64,000 nt of DNA from Rhodocollybia butyracea (lineage: Eukaryota > Basidiomycota > Agaricomycetes > Agaricales > Omphalotaceae): positions 558,001 through 622,000 of the forward strand of contig JADNRY010000008.1 in assembly GCA_015501585.1 (NCBI GenBank), read 5' to 3'. The notes beneath the pieces were generated by a model. The model saw nothing but the letters and a program-made list of their open reading frames with translations, was not told the DNA's origin and searched no databases. A program made the position numbers and the translations under genes. Positions 1-8,731 of the stretch are shown here, piece by piece. Each line of letters starts with the position of its first letter. The stretch's first letter is position 1.

Positions 1-26
1 ACGATTCTAAAGCCGCTAGGGCCGAA

Positions 27-46
27 GATAGATAGATAGATAGATA
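27..46. repeat. (GATA)5 microsatellite
   Basis: Five perfect tandem copies of the tetranucleotide GATA lie at the left edge of the window, downstream of DBP8. It is a simple sequence repeat with no visible coding or regulatory role. Confidence 0.9.
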
Positions 47-214
47 GAGGCCCAAAGATGTCATGGCTCCAGTTCCAGTCCATGTTCCGGGAACTACCTC
101 CGCCCGCAGTCTCGAAAAGTTGAACACCGATGCTCTAGTCTCAGTTAATCACAGGTTCAGTTGATTCAGCCTTCAATGCCCATGCTCCAACCAATCCCGC
201 AAGCGCGGAGGTAG

Positions 215-515
215 CTCGAGGACCAGAAAGATAATTGCTGGAGCCTCTCGTCGACTCCTGAAAATATATTGCTTGCGCCGATATAAAAAACCACAAAACG
301 AACGACAGACATGACTCGCGAGATCTAGGAGATACTAATCATATAAGACTCCTGCAGCCGCAGTTGAAGTTCACACCTGACAGGTGAAATGGCAAAGATA
401 GTAACTTAAAACAAGGCTTTCACATTTATCTGGATCAATGGCTCAAAGTTGCAGAGAAGACGAGGTTTGGATATTAGACTTGCAAAAGAACTCGAGAATA
501 AGATTTGAGGATAGA
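215..515 (-). pseudogene. Decayed partial copy of DBP8
   Basis: On the same strand as DBP8 and directly downstream of it, this stretch aligns by eye, in the same order, with the middle of DBP8 (about 1245-1700). The clearest blocks are around 304-360 against 1400-1450 (shared atgactcgcga and atataagact), around 381-405 against 1478-1505 (aggtgaaa, ggcaaagata), and around 430-460 against 1588-1620 (tcaaagttgc). Stop codons and small indels destroy the frame. In the functional gene this part covers the end of the first RecA lobe, the intron before the second lobe and the start of that lobe. I infer a tandem duplication that has since decayed; the outer limits are approximate. Confidence 0.5.
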
Positions 516-707
516 CCAGGTTTTCAGGATCGGGTGGTAACCATCAACCCGCAGTGGACAAACGCTTTGGCCTCACATTTTGATTATCAATTATTAGTAG
601 GAATATGATCCATTTTTCTTACTACTGTACTATAGGTCAATGTTTGCTAGTCTAGAAGTGCTCAGCTCTGGACCTTGAGTCGATTGATTTTTTCCCTCTT
701 CCCGAAA

Positions 708-2618
708 TTAGAGTCGTGAAGTTCCTTGCATAATATTAGCTCGCGCATGTTTCAGCTCAACAATCTCCCCTACCATGTTCGCAAGCCGCTTGGCTGTCGA
801 AACCGCGTTCAGCTTTTCCAATACTTTGCTTTCAGGTAGAACAATTTCTTCCAGTTGTACGCCTTGAACAGAAGTAAGATTTGGAAACAGGCTGTGAAGA
901 GTTAAACTAACCTATACGGTTCTCGATTTTCAAAACACGGTCTTCGTCTCGTTCCGTGACAAAGCTAACAGCTACACCACCTCTTCCAGCTCGAGCGGTT
1001 CGCCCCACTCGATGTGTGTACTCCTCTGGCTCTTCAGGTAAGTCCCAGTTGATGACAATCGCAACATCTTCGATATCAAGCCCACGCGCACCAACGTCGG
1101 TTGATATCAACACGGGAACGACAGAAGATCGGAACAACGATAAAGATGAAAGTCGCTCTCGCTGAGTAAGTCGCGAGTGTAATGCTGTACTTCGTATTGA
1201 GAGTGTTTTTAGCAACAAAGTCAAGTAGGCAGCAGTTCGGGGGCGAGCGCAAAAGATGATTGTCGGAGGAGGCTGCTCAGGAGTCTCGTTTTCAACAGGT
1301 TCTTTCTTTGATTTGGCTTTTTGTTGCCTTTTATTTGCAGGTTCTGGGGGAGCGCGGCGCAAGTGTAATGTACTTTCAGGCGGATTGCATAGAAAGTAGA
1401 ACAGGTATGACTCGCGAACATGAGATGGTACCAAGATATAAGACTGCTTCAGCGTCGCCACTGTCTCCACCCTAGGAAAAGGTGAAAAATGGTAAAGATG
1501 GCAACTATTCTGGAACATACGTCTCAGTCATGCGACGAATGAATGGTTTCTGTTTTCCAGGTCTTGGTGGTGCATTCGCAACGTTTTCAATCGATGGTGT
1601 TAAAGTTGCGGTGAAGAGGCAGGTTTGACGCTCCTTCGGAAGAACATCAAACAAGTATGAGAGCTCGGGGACGAAGCTCGAGGATAGTAGACGATCAGCT
1701 TCGTCAAGGACCTGCAGCTGTATTGGATTTTGGATGAAAGTAAACACTTGAACACTCACGAGAAATTTAACCCTTGATAAATTCCATTCACCACTTCCGC
1801 TGCTTTTCAAATGGTCCACCATGCGCCCAGGTGTAGCGATAACTATATGCGGTCGATTGCCTAGCTCAAGAGCCTGCGCCATCATGTCCATCCCTCCCAC
1901 AATTACTGCTGTTCTCACGTTTATTGCGTTTCCGACTACGGCAAACTGTTCGGATATCTGGAATGCCAGTTCTCTGGGGTAAATGAGGATCAGAACGACA
2001 GAACATACACTAAAACTATACCTAGTAGGTGTCAGCACTAGCGCAAATATGCCATAGGGATCCGCTGAGAGTTTTTGGATGATTGGTAGAGCGAACGCGA
2101 GGGTCTTTCCAGAACCAGTCTTGGCGTTTCCAATGCAGTCTCTCCCTACATTTCGTCTATCACGAGTTTGATTCCCAGCAGTTGGTAAACATACCTGCTA
2201 GTAACGGAGGTATACACACGGACTGGATCTCAGTGGGTGTGTGTATTGACAATGTTTTGAGGGCGTTCTGAATTGTAGACGACACTCCCAGTTCAGAGAA
2301 AGTCGCTGGTAGTCGTGATTTTGGTGATTTTGGAATTTCTGACCGCTGTGGTAGCCGAGAGTGTGCAACTTTCATCATGCGGTCTGATATTTCAAGATTG
2401 TGAGTATCGTATGCGGTGTCACTGGCTCCATCCGAAGAGTCCTCGTCGTCTTCGTTCTCCGGTGAAGAATCCATAGAACAAGAAGAGCCTTCAGAAGCAT
2501 CCGAGGAGCCATCATTCTTTTCGCTTCTGTTCCTAGTCGCGAACTTTGTTCTTTTTGGCTGTGGTTGTTCTTGTCGGCGTAGAAGGTCATCGGAAGTCAA
2601 ATTTTTGCGTTTAGCCAT
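708..2618 (-). CDS. DBP8: ATP-dependent DEAD-box RNA helicase DBP8
   Basis: A nucleolar DEAD-box RNA helicase; in yeast Dbp8 acts in 18S rRNA maturation and 40S subunit assembly. The gene has at least five exons. The N-terminal ~100 residues are acidic and serine-rich. Then come a Q motif ([14 protein letters not shown]... TPTEIQ), motif I AKTGSGKT, motif Ia TPTREL, GGMDM, TPGRM, motif [10 protein letters not shown], motif III read as FTATLTPS instead of SAT, then [19 protein letters not shown] and motif [13 protein letters not shown]. The C-terminus ends ...MQGTSRL. The start is the first ATG of the open frame. An insertion of about 30 Lys/Glu/Pro-rich residues precedes [11 protein letters not shown]302 lies divergently 304 bp away. 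The [11 protein letters not shown] tail supports DBP8 over other DEAD-box families. Confidence 0.9.
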
Positions 2619-2922
2619 GGCGGGAAAGTACTATCAATGGCGCTTAACTGAGTATCTAGACGCTCTTTTGGCGCCCGTCCCTTGAGTGCTGAGCGTTGAA
2701 CGGTACTGTGAACAGTTCCTGTGACAGACATGTTGTTTGCTGAACAAAACAAAAGTTGGCCCATGCATACGATTCGGACCAGTCGGAACTCAGGTACATT
2801 TGAATCTAATCAGCTATAGCGGAACAGGGTAAGTCAGCACATCCGATGGTCGATCGCACAGCAAGCAGGCATTTAAGTAGCCTTTTCAGTTTCCTTTCCT
2901 CAATTTTTTACTCTTTACCGCC

Positions 2923-3501
2923 ATGTCGAAAACTGTCACTCCGTTCAGCGGCCAAATGGTCACCTTCAGTACTTCCGTACCCTTCGCAGAGGTGACTGCT
3001 CGTCTCGAATCTGCCATCTACAAGCCTGTTGCGAGCACCGAATTGTTTCCAATGTTCCGCGCTGCGAAATCCAAAGAGGACATCGAAAAAGGGCTAGAAA
3101 AGATCATCGGAAACGATGACTTCGTGTAAGTCTTCGTTAATATCCATACTATGATTTCACCTCACCGTCAGACTCTTAGTTATTTTTTACAGTTGCCCCT
3201 CAACTGGATAAACTTCTACAAACCTGGGACCGGTTCTGTTGTCGTGTATGTTGTCGGGAACCCTGTCATTGCTCAGACTATGATGGTTCATGATATTCGC
3301 GTCTCGTTCAACATCCCTCCCCGTGTGCTGGTGTGCGAGAGGGAAGGCGGAGGAACGGAGGTGCATTATCATCTTCCATCGGCCGTCTACGCTATCGTCG
3401 ACAACCCAGAATTGAAGGCTGCTGCTGAGGCATTAGATGAAAAGCTAGAAGTCCTTATCAGAAAAGTGACATCAGAATCTATTGGTACATCGTCCTTGTG
3501 A
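2923..3501 (+). CDS. DUF302 family protein
   Basis: A small soluble protein of the DUF302 (TT1751-like) family, about 165 residues, with no established biochemical function. There are two exons. Exon 1 encodes the start (MSKTVTPFSGQMV) up to GNDDF; the intron must use the donor at GTGTAAG in phase 0 and the acceptor before ttgcccctc, because the neighbouring GTAAGT choice runs into a stop codon. Exon 2 holds the family block GNPVIAQTMMVHDIRVSFNIP followed by PRVLVCER and a short helical C-terminus. It shares a 304-bp upstream region with DBP8. The family assignment is from pattern recognition of the GNPxIAQxM block. Confidence 0.75.
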
Positions 3502-3604
3502 AGAAAGAACTCTAGAGATAGTGTACAAGAATGGAATCGTAAATCTACAACGTAAAATGCGTTCTAAGCGTAATGTTACTAAATATACAAATACTTCGAT
3601 ACCA

Positions 3605-4831
3605 TCATCGGTGTGAATCAAGCTGATAAAAATGTCCGTCAGGTCCCCAGTGACCAAGAGTTCTGACTTCCGTCTCGGTCCTCAAAGGGCTCGACCTTTG
3701 ATCAGGCAGTGAGTAATCGTAATATATATATCCGGTAGGAGTTTCCATCTGAGTGAATGAAGAAGAAATTGTTGATCGTGGTACTTGCGCTTTTGGCCCA
3801 GAGGGATCATCGCTGGTTTGTGGACCCTGTAACATAGAGATCAGGAAATCTGAGCTCAGATTTAATGACAGCAAGACGATACACACCGTGTAATTCGAAG
3901 GGCCACATCTGTCTCGAATCTCAGAGCCCGGGACGTCCCCCAAAGTCGGGGAACGAGGCTCAAAGTATCCTGTGTTACCAGAAAGAGAGTAATCTGCGAG
4001 GAGATGGGGAAAGGTTGGTCGTGGAAACACTGGGGGTAAGGCCGGTTCTCTAGAGTTGGAGATGCTCCCCTCCATCGTTTGTAGATAGGAAAAGGTTGGT
4101 CGTGGAAACACTGGGGGTAAGGCCGGTTCTCTAGGATCGGAGATGCTCCGCCCCGTCGATTGTAGTCGGGTAATTGAGTTCGAGTCGACAGAAGCCTCGG
4201 AAGACATGGCGCCAGCCCTCTCGTCTTCCGAAGCCGAATTCCGCGCCTTGTTCCTTCGACGCCGATTAGAAGGAGCCGCAGGACCACTCACATGGAGGTA
4301 TTTCTCGCGAAGTTCGCGAATACGCTCTTTGTTCATGACCTCCTCCTCTGAACCTTTACCTTTGTTCTTTCGCCCGCTTCCTCTACGAGCAGGAGAAAAC
4401 TTGTAATTTGGGTATTTCAAGGCGTGCGATTTGACAGCCTCTGCTGCTTTATCGTACCAGGTTTTCTTCTCCTCAGGGGGCATCAAGTTCCAAACTTCGC
4501 CTGCTACCCGGCTAAGTGTTTGTTGATGCTTTTCAACAGAGGCAGGAATGACGTCACGCTTCAGAAAATCGGATCGGAAAAGTATGAATGAATTTGGGGG
4601 TCGAGCAACGCGTCCGGAAAGGCTGACCGGGGGAGGAGAAGGGGATGGTAAAGGAGAGGTAGACACGCGAGAAGGCAAAGACGCAGCGTTAGCAAGGGGT
4701 TCTGGGTGACTATGAGCTGAATCAGTGCGAGTCAAAGAAGCTGGTGTGGAAGGAGATGTATTGCGTTCGGCAAAGCTATAAAATTCACGAGAGCTCGCAG
4801 AAGAGGATTCAAATTCTTGCTTGGGAGTCAT
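3605..4831 (-). CDS. HMG-box transcription factor
   Basis: A probable nuclear DNA-binding protein with one HMG box of the MATA/Ste11-like fungal type at about residues 74-145 (RVARPPNSFILFRSDFLK, then a conserved Trp in GEVWNLMPPEEK and the KYPNYKFSP end). The N-terminus is Ser/Pro-rich, and a Lys/Arg-rich stretch that could serve as a nuclear localisation signal follows the box. The rest of the C-terminal part is low in predicted order and contains a 27-residue tandem duplication. One intron lies near 3834-3890; without it the frame carries a spurious hydrophobic stretch. The upstream in-frame GTG at 4837 is unlikely to be the start; ATG at 4831 is preferred. Whether it regulates mating, fruiting or stress cannot be told from the sequence. 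Confidence 0.85.
   Translation of the reverse strand: MTPKQEFESSSASSREFYSFAERNTSPSTPASLTRTDSAHSHPEPLANAASLPSRVSTSPLPSPSPPPVSLSGRVARPPNSFILFRSDFLKRDVIPASVEKHQQTLSRVAGEVWNLMPPEEKKTWYDKAAEAVKSHALKYPNYKFSPARRGSGRKNKGKGSEEEVMNKERIRELREKYLHVSGPAAPSNRRRRNKARNSASEDERAGAMSSEASVDSNSITRLQSTGRSISDPREPALPPVFPRPTFSYLQTMEGSISNSREPALPPVFPRPTFPHLLADYSLSGNTGYFEPRSPTLGDVPGSEIRDRCGPSNYTVCIVLLSLNLSSDFLISMLQGPQTSDDPSGPKAQVPRSTISSSFTQMETPTGYIYYDYSLPDQRSSPLRTETEVRTLGHWGPDGHFYQLDSHR
4010..4171. repeat. 81-bp direct tandem duplication inside the HMG-box gene
   Basis: Two adjacent units with an 81-bp period. A block of 43 bases is identical between 4011-4053 and 4092-4134; the flanking parts of each unit differ at several sites. 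Since 81 is a multiple of three, it duplicates 27 residues in frame; each copy carries the proline-rich motif REPALPPVFPRPTF. Confidence 0.92.
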
Positions 4832-5422
4832 CTGCACGAAAGAACGTCAACAATGTGGGGCAAGAAATAAAATGATAAATACCAACTTCGCCCATTAAAG
4901 GAAGAACGATAAAGTGCGTGTGAGGCGTGTGATATCTCAGTAATTTCGTATACTCGGGGGATTACAGATGTGAAGACTTTATACTTTAATCCGAGCAAGT
5001 ATCACTACTCTCCAGTCCTATGAATGGATGTTTGTAGCTCAGAAAACGAGGTCCAGTTTATGAAAGGGCTCATGTGACAACATAGCAGGCTTCCCGAAGT
5101 GGGTGAGAGACGCCAATTGCCGACTCTTTCGCGTTTGTAAATCCTTGTGGGCCTGATGGCAGCGATAGTGAATGGGTACGTTGCCTGAATGAGGTCAAAT
5201 TGGTCGAATGACCGGAAAAAGCGTCAGGACAAAGAAAATTGTGACTAATAATTACTGAGATGTGATTATAAGCAAGGGTAATGAATGTGCTTCGGAACAT
5301 TAACCGGAAAATTTACCATTCAACGAAGTTAAAAAGCCCTTTCTACCAAGCTTCTATCTGATATAAGATTAAACGATAAGAGTCTATATATCAAGTGAAA
5401 GGGACGAAATATACACACGTAT
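4832..5422. other. Intergenic, no gene seen
   Basis: 591 bp between the HMG-box gene start and the SUA5 stop. The only open frame (minus strand, about 5070-5300) has no recognisable protein pattern and no supporting splice structure. It probably holds the HMG gene promoter and the SUA5 3' region. Confidence 0.6.
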
Positions 5423-6664
5423 CTAAAATGTGACCCACTGTAGTTCTGATGCCGCCTTTCTAACGCGATTCATGACGGCCAGTCCTTCATTAGCTTCGCC
5501 AACTTCTTCAATCAAAATCATATCAACGCCTCGTTGGTCTAGGGTCAAAAGACCGTCAAAAAGACGCTGCGCGGTTATCGATGGATCTTTTACCGGACCA
5601 AGCGCATATCGACACCACTCTACCCCACTTACCACTGGAAGGGGTAATGTACCCAATGCAGAGTCTGTGAGAGCGAGTACACCGATTTTAACAGATGCCG
5701 AAGAATGTAATTCATTCTTCAATGAGATGAAAAATGATTGAATGGGTGAAGGAACAACCCCTCCAGGAGGAGGAGATGAAGTCATTAGAAGTGTAACAGG
5801 AGCGGTGGGGGAGTAGTGTCTATATTTCATACCAGGTGTTGTTGGAGCTGCTTCTAGTTGTTCGTCGCGGTAATCTCGCCGGTGGACAAGGACTTGAGGG
5901 GCATCGTGATGTCCATGCCGCAGAGTCTGTTCGATATCTTCCACGGTGATACCACCAGGCCTCAAGACTCGTATTTTTCCATCTTGCTGTAAGCCATCGA
6001 CGACTGTACTTTCCAAGCCCACTCCGCACGCGCCGCCATCTAATATGACTCTGAGCTTTCCATCCAGATCGCGTCGGACATGCTCAGCTGTTGTCGGACT
6101 TGGTTTCCCGGAAGAGTTAGCACTCGGTGCAGCGATGGGTGCGTTAACGAGAGCGATAAGCGCGCGGGCCACAGGATGAGAAGGCATTCGGATCGCAACG
6201 GTCGGCTGGTTGGCTGTAATGATAGAAGGAATGACTTTTGGGTCACTGGGAAATAAAAGAGTCAAAGCACCGGGCCAAAATCGTTTCATGAGTAGTTCAT
6301 ACGACTTGGGCATTTTAAATGAAGAAGGCAGTAAACTGTGCAACATGTCCAGCGATGAAACATGAACAATGAGGGGATTATCAGGGGGGCGACCCTTGAC
6401 TGCGAATATGCATGAGGAAGCAGCTGAATTTAGGGCCAATGCGCCCAAACCATATACGGTTTCTGTTGGAAATGCAACAGGCTGAAGATCGATGAGATTT
6501 TGAGCTGCGAGGTTGAGAGAATCCAAGGAGTGTTGTGAAGAAAATTTTGGCTGACTGGAGGAAGAATCAAAAGAAATGGTTGTAGGATCGCAGGCAAGGA
6601 CCTGGGTCGAGAGCATTGCTGCTTGACGTTGAGTCAGAATTGGATGAAAAATTGTTCGAAGCAT
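5423..6664 (-). CDS. SUA5: Threonylcarbamoyl-AMP synthase SUA5
   Basis: Makes threonylcarbamoyl-AMP from threonine, bicarbonate and ATP, the first step of the t6A modification at position 37 of ANN-decoding tRNAs. The protein is about 413 residues from one uninterrupted exon, unusual in this intron-rich window. A YrdC domain (residues ~45-240) shows PTETVYGLGA, KGRPPDNPLIVHV, the IRMPSHPVA strand and APSANSSGKPSPT; a Sua5 C-terminal domain follows after the linker ending TTPGMKYRHYSPTAP. Start choice: an upstream GTG at 6682 is in frame, but ATG at 6664 is the first true start. The N-terminus MLRTIFHPILTQRQ is basic and amphipathic-looking, and a second Met (MLSTQ) lies 16 residues on, so separate mitochondrial and cytosolic forms are possible. 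It lies 53 bp downstream of FMC1 on the same strand. Confidence 0.93.
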   Translation of the reverse strand: MLRTIFHPILTQRQAAMLSTQVLACDPTTISFDSSSSQPKFSSQHSLDSLNLAAQNLIDLQPVAFPTETVYGLGALALNSAASSCIFAVKGRPPDNPLIVHVSSLDMLHSLLPSSFKMPKSYELLMKRFWPGALTLLFPSDPKVIPSIITANQPTVAIRMPSHPVARALIALVNAPIAAPSANSSGKPSPTTAEHVRRDLDGKLRVILDGGACGVGLESTVVDGLQQDGKIRVLRPGGITVEDIEQTLRHGHHDAPQVLVHRRDYRDEQLEAAPTTPGMKYRHYSPTAPVTLLMTSSPPPGGVVPSPIQSFFISLKNELHSSASVKIGVLALTDSALGTLPLPVVSGVEWCRYALGPVKDPSITAQRLFDGLLTLDQRGVDMILIEEVGEANEGLAVMNRVRKAASELQWVTF

Positions 6665-6717
6665 TACTTTGAACACGTGCACGTGGTTGGATATAGGCTA
6701 TATACATGCCCAATTAT

Positions 6718-7138
6718 CTATGAAGTACTTCCTGGTTCGTGGACTATGGGCATGTCCAGTCCAACGCGACGCGCGGTCGCATGGATTCTTTCATCCGCAG
6801 TCAAGTCCACCAACGGATTATAACGGTCTAATAAAACCTGAGGCTATTTGTTATTACCCAGCGACTATTCGACAAACTAGCTCGCGCACCTTGTGTTCTC
6901 TCTGTGCAGCCATAAATGTAATAGCATTCCTAAGATCCTCTAAAATGACATCCGAACGTCGAGCTTGCTCTGCCAGTTGGCGAAAGTTTGAGGAAAGTGT
7001 TGGGTTAATCTTGTGCGGAGGAAGGGACTAGTTAAACGTTGATGAGTATATCTAGTCAGGTTCAAGTCTGCAAGTACTTACAGCCTTTTTCAGCTCGCGC
7101 AAAAGACCTCGATAAGCTTTGGCATGTTGGGAGAACAT
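6718..7138 (-). CDS. FMC1: ATP synthase F1 assembly factor FMC1
   Basis: A small mitochondrial matrix protein of the LYR-related family that helps assemble the F1 sector of ATP synthase, in yeast with Atp12. Splicing two introns gives about 103 residues. Exon 1 reads MFSQHAKAYRGLLRELKKA, with the YRGLLRE signature; exon 2 starts SLPPHKINPTLSSNF and runs through ILEDLRNAITFMAAQREH; exon 3 ends LDMPIVHEPGSTS. Intron 1 runs from gtaagtactt to aactag and intron 2 from gtttgtcg to cctcag; both keep the frame. The predicted helix-rich fold and length suit FMC1. It is easily missed because no single exon exceeds about 120 bp. Confidence 0.85.
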
Positions 7139-7171
7139 TTTGAACGTGAAAGCTTAGCGCTAAAGTACGCA

Positions 7172-7573
7172 TCAATTCCGGACCGCCAGGACTTGCTTTA
7201 CTTGCTCTTCATCTTCCACCATGACAGTACAACATCGCTGCTCGTTGGACAATTCTCCATTATTTACAGCCATATGACCGCCTGCCATTGTTTTGAACCT
7301 ATTGTCTTCTCTATTTGGACAATCTTGCCAACTGGAATTCCCAGCCAAAGCGAAATCAGCTTTGACCAGATACTTGATATAAAATGGCCACAGAAAATAC
7401 TGATGCCTCACTACTAACCTTTTCTCTAGCATCCCATCACATTCATACAGAAAATGCGTCTTTACTGCCATAATGTTGCCTGTACTATGAAAAAAACTAC
7501 CGTCAGTAGCCATCCAATACTTCTGCGGGTATGTGCTAATATGTCGTCCGTGTAGGCCCAAATCAACGTCCAT
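7172..7573 (-). CDS. Uncertain ORF between FMC1 and the RRM gene
   Basis: An open frame of 133 codons on the minus strand with no family resemblance I recognise. Overlapping frames on both strands (97 codons on plus at 7124-7417, 65 codons on minus at 7462-7659) are equally long, so coding potential is not clear. The region 7139-7645 may simply hold the promoters of FMC1 and the RRM gene, which point away from each other. Listed only so that the 500-bp gap is accounted for. Confidence 0.15.
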   Translation of the reverse strand: MDVDLGLHGRHISTYPQKYWMATDGSFFHSTGNIMAVKTHFLYECDGMLEKRLVVRHQYFLWPFYIKYLVKADFALAGNSSWQDCPNREDNRFKTMAGGHMAVNNGELSNEQRCCTVMVEDEEQVKQVLAVRN

Positions 7574-7645
7574 CGCGCTGGAACTGCCTCATACAAGTCT
7601 TCGAAACTCTTGGACTCGAAAAAGGCTGCTGACAAGCGAGAAGCC

Positions 7646-8342
7646 ATGATGAAGTGCAAGCGTCCAGAAAAGTTTTGCGCCTATGTCGGGAATGTAAATT
7701 CTCAACTTCTCCCTTTATCCTAGCGTTCTCATCTATCGTCTTAAGCTCCACCCTCTGACGACTGTGGTTGAAGTCACTGACCTTTTCGAGCACTGTGATG
7801 GGCTCTCTGAGGTCAGGCTCCGTGTCGGGCATGGCTCAGCACAAGAAGCCAAACCGGGCATGTATTTCGACGACCTTGATGTGCAATATGCGACCGTCGA
7901 GGTCTCTGAATGGAATGGCCTTGTTCAAGCCATGAAATTGAACGGAACCGTTGTCCGGGGGCGCAGGATTGTGGTAAATTCCAGTCTACCAAATCAGCTT
8001 GACTTTCTATCGATCATCATCTTTAGGTTGGACTTACTAGTGCTGTTCTCCCAGAAATGGACAAGCTCTTCTATGGTATGTTTTTCAGTCTCAACTGTCG
8101 AATACTAATTGCTTAACACTATGAATAGAACATTATCATGGTGATGGATCTTTACAACGCAAGAAGTTCGGGTAATTTACCAGCAAGCTCCACTTTTCGA
8201 TGTACTAAAATCTCTTTCCAGTCGCCGACCTTTGCGTGCGGAACCGACGGAGATTATCACTGAGACTAAGACTACAGGATTGCTCGATAAAATTGCGTGG
8301 TTCAAACTCCCGCCCATTCAAATGCCCGTAACGTTGATGTAG
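7646..8342 (+). CDS. Small RRM-domain RNA-binding protein
   Basis: A predicted single-RRM RNA-binding protein of roughly 165-170 residues. Exon 1 starts MMKCKRPEKFCAYVGN, the RNP2 strand. The intron 7694-7745 (52 bp) must end in AAG, as this rejoins the frame as YVGNLHPLTTVVEVTDLF, a normal RRM helix 1; the nearby CTAG acceptor leads to a stop. The domain continues through VRLRVG, QYATVEV (RNP1 position, poorly conserved) and the final strand VVRGRRIVV. Three more introns give GLTSAVLPEMDKLFY, EHYHGDGSLQRKKFG and RRPLRAEPTEIITE, with a Pro-rich end. Its precise role (splicing, mRNA binding) cannot be told. Confidence 0.7.
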
Positions 8343-8731
8343 TTTCAAGCGGTTTAGAATTCACGCTGGTCGTAACTAAACACAAGCCACCCTCCTTGCA
8401 ACCACTGTCATTATATGTGAATTATGTATGGCTGTACTTAACTTAACTTGCATGATACGCGTCTGAAAAGTTCTGAACATTGTGTGTGTGATTTGTAATA
8501 TATATCAATAGCGGTGACAAACTTGGACCCATTGTTTCCCCATAACCACTGCCCCATTTCAACTGTATCTTTAGCTATATGAATTCTTTCTAACCAAGCA
8601 GCGAAATATTCGACGCCCGAGGTAAGAAATCACAAATTTTGCTCAAGAAACCAGTCATCTCACTAACAGTATTCCAGTCTTTGCACTGTTTCATTGTTGC
8701 GCAATTTCAGTTGCCATCTGTCACCTATAAC
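8343..8731. other. Intergenic / 5' region of the pseudohelicase gene
   Basis: 389 bp between the RRM gene stop and the next start codon. It probably holds the 3' region of one and the promoter and 5' UTR of the other. The open frame that begins at 8639 has no ATG before 8732, so this stretch is unlikely to be translated. Confidence 0.55.

Noticed and set aside
3834..3890. Hydrophobic stretch in the HMG-box protein that looks like a membrane helix
   Set aside because: It is translation of an intron (gtgtgtat to gttacag); splicing removes it and keeps the frame.
5070..5300. 76-codon frame upstream of the HMG-box gene
   Set aside because: No family resemblance, no splice neighbours, and located in a likely promoter.
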